Below are positions 29,145-34,470 of a stretch of DNA of 34,470 bases, piece after piece. This stretch comes from Clostridia bacterium (GTDB taxonomy: Bacteria > Bacillota > Clostridia > Oscillospirales > QAMX01), in assembly GCA_017441705.1 (NCBI GenBank), contig JAFRWU010000033.1, positions 1-34,470 of the forward strand. The letters are read 5' to 3'. Position 1 is the stretch's first letter, and the number at the start of each line of letters is the position of its first letter. The translations under genes were made by a program, and so were the position numbers. Under the pieces are notes generated by a model. The model was not told where the DNA came from. It saw nothing but the letters and a program-made list of their open reading frames with translations, and searched no databases.

Positions 29145-30479
29145 ATGCGTAAATTTATCGCCATCCTCCTTGCCAAGCTCGGCAGGTTCGCAGGAAAGCT
29201 CGTGGGCAAGGGCTCCAGCAAGCCGGGCTACTACGCGCTGAAGGCCGATCCGAAGATCCTCGGAAAGATCAAGCTTCCGCCTTACGTCATCGCGGTGTCG
29301 GGCTCCAACGGCAAGACCTCCACCGTGGAGATGATCGCGAAGATCCTCGCCGACGCGGGACTGCGCGTCGCCTATAACAAAGAAGGCTCCAATCAGATCG
29401 AAGGGGTCGCCACGCTGATCCTCGGGGAATGCACGCTCGGGGGAAAGATGAAAAGCGACGTGCTTCTGATCGAGTCGGACGAACGCTTCGCCCGCTATAC
29501 CTTCAGCCATTTCCGCCCCACCCATTTCGTGGTCACCAACCTTTACCGCGACCAACTGACCCGCAACGGCCATCCCGAATGGGTTTTCGACGCGCTGAAG
29601 GAAGGCGTGAAGCACGCGGAAAAACTGATCCTCAACGCCGACGATCCCCTGGTCTCCCTCTTTGCGGAGGGGCGGGAAAACACCGTCTGGTTCGGCTGCG
29701 CGAAGCAGCCCGGTTCGAAGCCGGAGAGCGACTCGGTCTACGACGACGGACGCTTCTGCCCCCGCTGCGGCGGAAAGATGCGCTACGATTACCGGATCTA
29801 CAACCACGTGGGCGCCTTCCGGTGTCCGGTCTGCGATTACGCGCGGCACGCGCCGGATTACGAACTGGGAAAAATCGATCTCGCCGCGGGAAGCCTCGTG
29901 ATCCGGGCGGGGGAGGAAAGCTTTGAGATCCCCATGGAAAACCCGAGCGTCTACGCGGCCTACAACATCCTCGCGGCCTTCGCCGCGGCGCGGGAAGCCG
30001 GCGTGCCGGGCGAAAAGATCGCCCGCTCGCTTCAGGGCTTCGCCTCGCACATGGGAAGGATCGTCTCCTTCGCTCTCGGCGATCACGAGGGAAAGCTCCT
30101 GACCTCCAAACACGAAAACTCCGTTTCCTACGACCAGTCCATCGCCGTGGCCGCCGCCGATCCGGAGGACGTCTCGGTCCTGGTGATCGTGGACGCGGTC
30201 AGCCGGAAGTATTTCACCAGCGAGACCTCCTGGTTCTGGGATATCGATTTTGAAAAGCTCGCCTCTCCCAACGTCCGGCATATCGTCTTGGCGGGCACGC
30301 ACTACGGGGAACTTGCGGTGCGCTTCTCCTTTACCGGGATCCCGGAGGAAAGGATCGCCGCCGTCCGTTCCATCGAAGAGGCGGCGGAGCTTTTGAAGAG
30401 CTACGACACGAAAAAAATCTACACCATCACCTGTTTTTCGGACAAGGACAAGTTCCTGAATCTTGTGGAAAGGAAGTGA
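29145..30479 (+). CDS. murT: MurT-like Mur ligase, lipid II isoglutaminyl synthase subunit
   Basis: A 444-residue Mur-ligase-type protein. The central ATPase domain has SGSNGKTSTVEMIAKIL (P-loop 52-59). A Cys4 zinc ribbon (Cys205, 208, 227, 230: FCPRCGGK and RCPVCDY-like FRCPVCDY) interrupts it, as in MurT. The C-terminal DUF1727 domain contains ETSWFWDIDFE. MurT with GatD amidates D-Glu of lipid II to D-isoglutamine. The Asp that precedes xSWxWD in the family (D349 of the Staphylococcus enzyme, proposed to complete the GatD triad) appears as Glu360 here. The start is ATG 29145 after AGGTGA. The gene ends 4 nt before the partner gene. Confidence 0.88.
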   Translation: MRKFIAILLAKLGRFAGKLVGKGSSKPGYYALKADPKILGKIKLPPYVIAVSGSNGKTSTVEMIAKILADAGLRVAYNKEGSNQIEGVATLILGECTLGGKMKSDVLLIESDERFARYTFSHFRPTHFVVTNLYRDQLTRNGHPEWVFDALKEGVKHAEKLILNADDPLVSLFAEGRENTVWFGCAKQPGSKPESDSVYDDGRFCPRCGGKMRYDYRIYNHVGAFRCPVCDYARHAPDYELGKIDLAAGSLVIRAGEESFEIPMENPSVYAAYNILAAFAAAREAGVPGEKIARSLQGFASHMGRIVSFALGDHEGKLLTSKHENSVSYDQSIAVAAADPEDVSVLVIVDAVSRKYFTSETSWFWDIDFEKLASPNVRHIVLAGTHYGELAVRFSFTGIPEERIAAVRSIEEAAELLKSYDTKKIYTITCFSDKDKFLNLVERK

Positions 30480-30483
30480 AGGG

Positions 30484-31212
30484 ATGATCCGTCTCTATCA
30501 TTTGTATCCCGATCTGATGGATCTTTACGGCGATTACGCCAATCTCCTGATCCTTTCCCGGGCGCTTTCGCGCGCGGGGTACGAAAACGAGATCGTGAAG
30601 AGGTCTCTGATCGACCGGTTCGATCTCTCCGACGCCGGCTTCGTCTATATCGGCTCCGGCCGCGAAAGCAGCCAGAAGCGCGCCATGGAGCACCTTTGCC
30701 GCAACCGGGAGACCTTCCTCGACGCCTTCCGGCGCGGCGTCCCGATCCTCCTCACCGGCAACGCCATGGAAATGATCGGCAAAAGCGTCACCGGCAAGGA
30801 CGGCGTTCGCCGGGAAGGCCTCGGTCTCGCCTCCTTCGAGACGGACGAGGGTGAAAAACGCCTCGTCTCGGACGAGATCGTGACGCGGAACGGGGAAAAG
30901 CTGGTGGGATTCATCAATAAGGCGAGCGAGATCAAAGGGGTCGACAGACCGCTCTTCCACGTGGAATTCGGCCTCGGGAACGCCGGAGAGGAAAAGGAAG
31001 AGGGGTATACCGAAAAGAATCTCTTCGCCACCCATCTGATCGGACCGGTGCTGGTGAAAAATCCGGCCTTTCTCCTGGAGATGACCTCCCTCGCCGCGAA
31101 GGCGCCGGTGGACGCCGGAAAGATCCGCGACAGGTACGCCGACGAGGCGTTCCGGATCACGCTGGAGGAGCTTTCCAAACGCGCCGAAACCGAAACGAAA
31201 AGCAATATCTGA
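30484..31212 (+). CDS. gatD: GatD-like class I amidotransferase homolog lacking catalytic Cys and His
   Basis: A 242-residue protein of the GatD/CobB-CobQ-type family. LYHLYPDLMDLYGDYANLL is the family start. The nucleophile elbow, normally ICGGYQxLG, reads LTGNAMEMIG, so the Cys position is Gly92. The His in TYLHGPxL is Ile186 (THLIGPVLVKNP). Glutamine-binding blocks are also changed (GSGRESSQ, FINKAS). All else, including length, operon and NxxxTHLxGPxLxKNP, is kept. It is probably a structural partner of MurT or uses another nitrogen source; a pseudoenzyme by residue loss is the reading, not a broken gene, since the frame is intact. The start is ATG 30484 after GGAAGTGAAGGG. Confidence 0.85.
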   Translation: MIRLYHLYPDLMDLYGDYANLLILSRALSRAGYENEIVKRSLIDRFDLSDAGFVYIGSGRESSQKRAMEHLCRNRETFLDAFRRGVPILLTGNAMEMIGKSVTGKDGVRREGLGLASFETDEGEKRLVSDEIVTRNGEKLVGFINKASEIKGVDRPLFHVEFGLGNAGEEKEEGYTEKNLFATHLIGPVLVKNPAFLLEMTSLAAKAPVDAGKIRDRYADEAFRITLEELSKRAETETKSNI

Positions 31213-31228
31213 CCGCTCGGAACGTACA

Positions 31229-31261
31229 AAAAATGCCTCCGGCCGCGCCGGAGGCATTTTT
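31229..31261. terminator. bidirectional terminator after gatD
   Basis: AAAAATGCCTCCGG (31229-31242) pairs with CCGGAGGCATTTTT (31248-31261), loop CCGCG. It ends both murT-gatD and the convergent ligase-dehydrogenase pair. Confidence 0.9.
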
Positions 31262-31271
31262 GCGTCTTTTT

Positions 31272-32276
31272 TCAGGACCAGGTCTGCGTTTCCCGGTAAC
31301 CGGTGGCGGGATCCACCGGCGTCAGGAGCGGTTTTCCCTCCCGGAACCGGACGAGATTCTCCACCGCGATGGAAACGATCCTGTCGTAGGTCTCCCGCAG
31401 ATGGTAAAAACCGCTGACGTGCGGGGTGATCAGGACGTTTTCGCATCGCCAGAGGGGATGCTCCGGCGGCAGGGGCTCGGGATCGGTCACGTCCAGCGCC
31501 GCGCCTGCAAGACGCCCTTCGGACAGGACCCGGCACAGCGCCGGAGAGTCCACCGCGCTTCCGCGTCCCACGTTCAGGAGGAACGCGCCTTTTTTCATCC
31601 GGCGGAGCCGTTCTTCGCCGAACATGCCGCGCGTCTCGGCGTTGCCGGGGACCGAAAGGGCCACCACGTCGGCCCGGGGAAGAAGGGAATCCAGATCCTC
31701 TGCAAGATAGCTTTCGTCGACCCAGTCCGGCCTGGAAAGCGAGTGCTTCCGCACCCCGACGGTACGGGCGCCGAGAAGCTTGACAAGGCGCAGGAACTGC
31801 GATCCGATGTCTCCCATGCCCACCGAAAGCACTGTCATGTCGGTGAGAGAGGAAACGCTTCCGCGGTCGCGCCAGAGCCCCTCCCGCATGTCGTCCCGGT
31901 AAAGATGAAGCTTTTTGGAAAGGGTCAGAAGCGACGCGAGCATATGCTCCGAGATCGCCTTGCCGAAGGCGCCGGAGGTGTTCGCGAGCTTCGCGCCCTC
32001 CGGCAGCACGCCGGGCAGGGAATAGGGCTCGGTGCCCGCCGAGAAGAGCTGCAGGAGGCCGAGCTTTTTCATATCCGGGATCAGATCGGCCGGAGGATTT
32101 CCCACGACGGCGTCTGCGTCGGAAAGCGCCGCGCCGTACTTGTCCCGGTCGAAATCCTCCCGGTCCAGATAGGTCAGGGAGGTGTCGAAGGCGTAAACGA
32201 TCTCGCATCCCGGTAGAGCTTTTTCCAGCTTTTCCCGGGAAGGCGCATCGAAATGCATCAGGACGACGATCTTCAT
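31272..32276 (-). CDS. D-2-hydroxyacid dehydrogenase (NAD-dependent)
   Basis: A 334-residue member of the D-isomer-specific 2-hydroxyacid dehydrogenase family. The Rossmann motif is SVGMGDIGSQF (Gly153, Gly155, Gly158). The catalytic Arg is in NVGRGSAVDS, the Glu in DVTDPEPLPPEHPL and the His in ITPHVSGF. The substrate (2-oxo acid) is unknown. The start is ATG 32276-32274 after GAGGAAGCGCC. It follows the acyl-CoA-synthetase-like gene by 9 nt and is probably co-transcribed, so the pair may act on related carboxylic or hydroxy acids (inference). Confidence 0.92.
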   Translation of the reverse strand: MKIVVLMHFDAPSREKLEKALPGCEIVYAFDTSLTYLDREDFDRDKYGAALSDADAVVGNPPADLIPDMKKLGLLQLFSAGTEPYSLPGVLPEGAKLANTSGAFGKAISEHMLASLLTLSKKLHLYRDDMREGLWRDRGSVSSLTDMTVLSVGMGDIGSQFLRLVKLLGARTVGVRKHSLSRPDWVDESYLAEDLDSLLPRADVVALSVPGNAETRGMFGEERLRRMKKGAFLLNVGRGSAVDSPALCRVLSEGRLAGAALDVTDPEPLPPEHPLWRCENVLITPHVSGFYHLRETYDRIVSIAVENLVRFREGKPLLTPVDPATGYRETQTWS

Positions 32277-32285
32277 GGCGCTTCC

Positions 32286-33923
32286 TCAGGAATTGTTCTG
32301 CGCCGCCACCAGCTCGGTGGCGCCGTAGCGGGCGCGCAGCTTCGGCTTTTCGATCTTGCCGGTGGGGTTGCGCGGCACGTCGGCGAAGATGATCCGGCGC
32401 GGACGCTTGTAACGGGGGAGCTCACGGCAGAAGTCGTTGATCTCCTCTTCGGTGCAGGTCATGCCGGGCTTGACCTCGATGATGGCGGCGGCGATTTCGC
32501 CGAGCCTCTTGTCGGGCAGACCGATGACCGCCACGTCGCTGACGGCGGGATGGGCCGCGAGGAAGTCTTCGATCTGCACGGGATACAGGTTTTCACCGCC
32601 GGAGATGATCACGTCCTTTTTCCGGTCCACCAGGAAGAGGAACCCGTCCTCGTCCTCCATGGCCATATCGCCGGTGAACAGCCATCCGTCCTTCAGGACG
32701 GCGGCGGTCGCCTCCGGATCCCGGTAGTAGCAGGTCATGACCCCCGCGCCCTTGACGCAGAGCTCGCCGACCTTGCCGCGTTCCACGGGGTTGCCGTCCT
32801 CGTCCACGACCTTGGTCTGCCAGCCGTAGCCGGCCTTGCCGATGGCGCCGACCTTGTGAAGATTGCCGAGTCCCAGATGCACGCAGCCCGGGCCGGTGGA
32901 TTCGCTCAGACCGTAGTTGGTGTCGTAGTCGTGCTTCGGGAAGTATTCCATCCAATGACGGATCAGGCTCTTCGGCACGGGCTGCGCGCCGATGTGCATC
33001 AGCCGCCACTGGGAAAGCTCGTAGTTTTCAAGCTTCAGATCGCCCCGGTCCAGGGCGTTCAGAAGATCCTGCGCCCAGGGCACCAGGAGCCAGACGATGG
33101 TGCATTTCTCGTCCGAAACCGCCTTCAGGATGGTTTCGGGCTTCGTGCCCTTCAGGAGCACGGCCTTCCCGCCCACCATGAGACTGCCGAACCAGTGCAT
33201 TTTCGCCCCGGTATGATAGAGGGGAGGAATGCAGAGAAACACGTCCTCGTGGGTCTGACCGTGGTGATTCTGCTCGGTCAGGCAGGCGTGCATCAGGCTT
33301 TCGTGATTGTGAAGGATCGCCTTGGGGAAGCCGGTGGTGCCGGAGGAAAAGTAAATGGCCGCGTCGTCCTGATCGGAAAGCGCGATCCCGGGGGCGCGGG
33401 AGGAGCATTCGGAAGTCAGATCCAGATAATCGTCGGCGTACATCGGGCAGGCGCCCGCGCCGGCGTAGATCAGAAGGCGGTTCTTGCTGATCTTGTCGGC
33501 GATGGCCTCGATCCGCCCGATGAATTCCGGCCCGAACACCAGAACGTCCACCTCCGCCAGATCCAGACAGTAGGCGATCTCGTCGGAGGAGTAGCGGAAG
33601 TTCATGGGGACGGCGATGGCGCCGGTCTTCAGGATCCCGAAATAGATGGGAAGCCATTCCAGACCGTTCATCATCAGAATGGCGACCTTGTCGCCCTTTT
33701 TGACGCCGCGGGACAGCAGGGCGTTGGCGAAGCGGTTTGCCTTTTCGTCGAAAACGCTCCAGGTGATCTCCCGGCGGTAGCCGCCGTGCTTGGTAGGCTC
33801 GATCAGGTCGTATTCGCGCCAGGTGATCCTTCTGGGCTCGTCCTGCTCGGGGTTCAGCTCCACAAGACACACTTCGTCCTTGTAGAGAAGGGCGTTTTTC
33901 TCCAGAAACGCGGTGATGGGCAT
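32286..33923 (-). CDS. acyl-CoA synthetase-like AMP-forming ligase
   Basis: A 545-residue class I adenylate-forming enzyme that activates a carboxylic acid with ATP for CoA transfer. The P-loop is YFSSGTTGFPKAI, the A5 motif YGLSESTG, then GWLFTGD, DRKKDVIISGGENLYP and the catalytic Lys in NPTGKIEKPKLR. All core motifs are intact. Near the N-terminus two similar segments (ITWREYDLIE and ITWSVFDEKAN) suggest an inserted or duplicated ~20-residue strand compared with common relatives. The substrate is not predictable; medium/long fatty or aromatic acids are possible. The start is ATG 33923 after GGAG; a GTG three codons upstream is too close to the site. No clear promoter of its own was seen. 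Confidence 0.9.
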   Translation of the reverse strand: MPITAFLEKNALLYKDEVCLVELNPEQDEPRRITWREYDLIEPTKHGGYRREITWSVFDEKANRFANALLSRGVKKGDKVAILMMNGLEWLPIYFGILKTGAIAVPMNFRYSSDEIAYCLDLAEVDVLVFGPEFIGRIEAIADKISKNRLLIYAGAGACPMYADDYLDLTSECSSRAPGIALSDQDDAAIYFSSGTTGFPKAILHNHESLMHACLTEQNHHGQTHEDVFLCIPPLYHTGAKMHWFGSLMVGGKAVLLKGTKPETILKAVSDEKCTIVWLLVPWAQDLLNALDRGDLKLENYELSQWRLMHIGAQPVPKSLIRHWMEYFPKHDYDTNYGLSESTGPGCVHLGLGNLHKVGAIGKAGYGWQTKVVDEDGNPVERGKVGELCVKGAGVMTCYYRDPEATAAVLKDGWLFTGDMAMEDEDGFLFLVDRKKDVIISGGENLYPVQIEDFLAAHPAVSDVAVIGLPDKRLGEIAAAIIEVKPGMTCTEEEINDFCRELPRYKRPRRIIFADVPRNPTGKIEKPKLRARYGATELVAAQNNS

Positions 33924-33968
33924 GGGGTTCACTCTCCTTTTTCAGCTTGGAAGGTTTCTTTCCTGCGG

Positions 33969-34001
33969 TAAAAAAGAACGCAGCCTTTCGCAGGCTGCGT
34001 T
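33969..34001 (-). terminator. terminator after the 27-residue ORF
   Basis: AACGCAGCCT (33977-33986) pairs with AGGCTGCGTT (33992-34001) around TTCGC. On the minus strand CTTTTTTA follows. It lies between the small ORF and the ligase gene, about 50 nt before the ligase start, so it could also act as an attenuator. Confidence 0.85.
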
Positions 34002-34033
34002 TTGATCCTTTAGCGCGTTGACGCGTTGCCGGT

Positions 34034-34117
34034 TCAATCCTTGGCCTGCACGCAAAGCCCCGCGTAATACTCGTACGCGCGGCTTCCCGTATAGGCGTAG
34101 GAAAGATGACGATGCAT
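34034..34117 (-). CDS. 27-residue small protein with its own promoter and terminator
   Basis: A short frame encodes a 27-residue peptide (SYAYTGSRAYEYYAGLC is the central part) with five Tyr and one Cys; no signal peptide or membrane helix is seen. The start is ATG 34117-34115, six bases after GGAGG (34130-34124 region), stop at 34034. The promoter at 34147-34175 and the terminator at 33969-34001 frame it closely. I do not recognise a family. It could be a conserved small protein or a leader peptide for the ligase gene. Confidence 0.6.
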   Translation of the reverse strand: MHRHLSYAYTGSRAYEYYAGLCVQAKD

Positions 34118-34146
34118 GATGCGCCTCCGCATAAGAGATTACCGGT

Positions 34147-34175
34147 ATCATAGCACAGAAATCCCGGTTTGTAAA
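34147..34175 (-). promoter_or_regulatory. promoter of the small ORF
   Basis: Minus-strand TTTACA (34170-34175), 17 bp, TATGAT (34147-34152). Transcription should start near 34140, 23 nt before the ATG. Confidence 0.7.
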
Positions 34176-34215
34176 GGGCTTTTCGGAAAAATCGGCCCCT
34201 GGGGGAAAGAAAAGC

Positions 34216-34241
34216 CGCGTCCTCCCCGAAGAGAGGACGCG
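34216..34241 (-). terminator. terminator of the XRE gene at the window end
   Basis: CGCGTCCTC (34216-34224) pairs with GAGGACGCG (34233-34241), followed on the minus strand by CTTTTCTTTCC. Confidence 0.8.
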
Positions 34242-34257
34242 ACGGAAAAGGCATTTC

Positions 34258-34470
34258 TTATTTCCGGGCTTCTTCTATGGCCGCGACGATCTCGTGCGGC
34301 GGTATTCCCAGAGCGTGCGCGATCTTGAAAAGCGTGTCGATGGTCGGACTGCGCTGCCCCCGTTCGATCTTGCTGTAATGCGTCCGGTCAAGCCCGGCGA
34401 GCCCGCTGACGACCTCCTGACTTTTCCCGCGGCTTTTCCGGAGATCGCGGATCACCCTTCCGATCAGCAC
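34258..34470 (-). CDS. small XRE-family DNA-binding protein (start at or beyond window edge)
   Basis: At least 70 residues of a Cro/C1-type helix-turn-helix protein: IGRVIRDLRKSRGKSQEVVS, then LDRTHYSKIERGQRSPTIDT and FKIAHALGIPPHEIV. The domain fills nearly the whole visible protein, so it is probably a short single-domain regulator. A GTG lies at the very edge (34470-34468); the true start may be this or further upstream outside the window, and no ribosome binding site can be checked. Its terminator is at 34216-34241. Confidence 0.85.
   Translation of the reverse strand: MLIGRVIRDLRKSRGKSQEVVSGLAGLDRTHYSKIERGQRSPTIDTLFKIAHALGIPPHEIVAAIEEARK

Noticed and set aside
33942..34151. 69-codon minus-strand frame overlapping the 27-residue ORF
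   Set aside because: It begins at the -10 box, has no ribosome binding site and runs through the terminator hairpin; the 27-codon frame fits all signals.

Overview
The window reads as a chromosomal segment of an anaerobic, spore-forming Firmicute of class Clostridia, probably an uncultured gut or rumen Oscillospirales-like lineage. The evidence is the yabP-yabQ-divIC-S1 sporulation/division cluster, the MurT/GatD-type pair, HemZ, RqcP, bifunctional Rel, AGGAGG-type ribosome binding sites, and sigma-A promoters of the TTGACA-N17-TATAAT type. The placement is inferred from gene content only. No rRNA, transposase, integrase, phage gene or CRISPR array was seen.

Region 1 (about 1-7100) is a mosaic accessory region. 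It is more AT-rich than the rest and has single-gene transcription units: three GNAT acetyltransferases (one cut by the window edge, one a tandem fusion), an XRE regulator with a helical-repeat tail, a serine beta-lactamase-like hydrolase, a nucleotidyltransferase, tRNA-Leu(CAG), tRNA-Ser(TGA) and a four-helix-bundle (S23/Avd-type) protein. Between them lies an unusual repeat system. Strong hairpins, three of them with a TGTCTRCC loop, are followed by arrays of short palindromes separated by a hexamer that differs from array to array (GTGAAG, TGATAT, ATGATG) and flips orientation mid-array. A ~31-bp tandem repeat precedes three of the hairpins. One array ends exactly at the perfect promoter of the four-helix-bundle gene. 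This is the best candidate here for an undescribed mobile or regulatory system.

Region 2 (about 7180-9930, + strand) holds a PG-rich beta-helix lipoprotein, a pyridoxamine-5'-phosphate-oxidase-like flavoprotein and a small membrane zinc-ribbon protein. Region 3 (about 9940-19930, - strand) is one long conserved run: recJ, rel, dtd, an MBL-fold hydrolase, hemZ, a zinc-ribbon protein, mazG, HU, rqcP, yabP, yabQ, divIC and an S1-domain protein. It covers stringent response, translation quality control, DNA repair, haem synthesis, division and spore cortex formation, and is driven at least partly from a promoter before recJ.

Region 4 (about 20010-25270, - strand) carries a PfkB sugar kinase, a large beta-helix lipoprotein resembling GH110 glycosidases, and murA. 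Region 5 (25336-34470) has an ABC-F ATPase, thpR plus an alpha/beta hydrolase, the murT-gatD pair, an acyl-CoA-synthetase-like ligase with a D-2-hydroxyacid dehydrogenase, a 27-residue small-protein gene with its own promoter and terminator, and a partial XRE regulator. The GatD-like protein lacks both the catalytic Cys and His of glutamine amidotransferases, and its MurT partner has Glu where Asp is usual.
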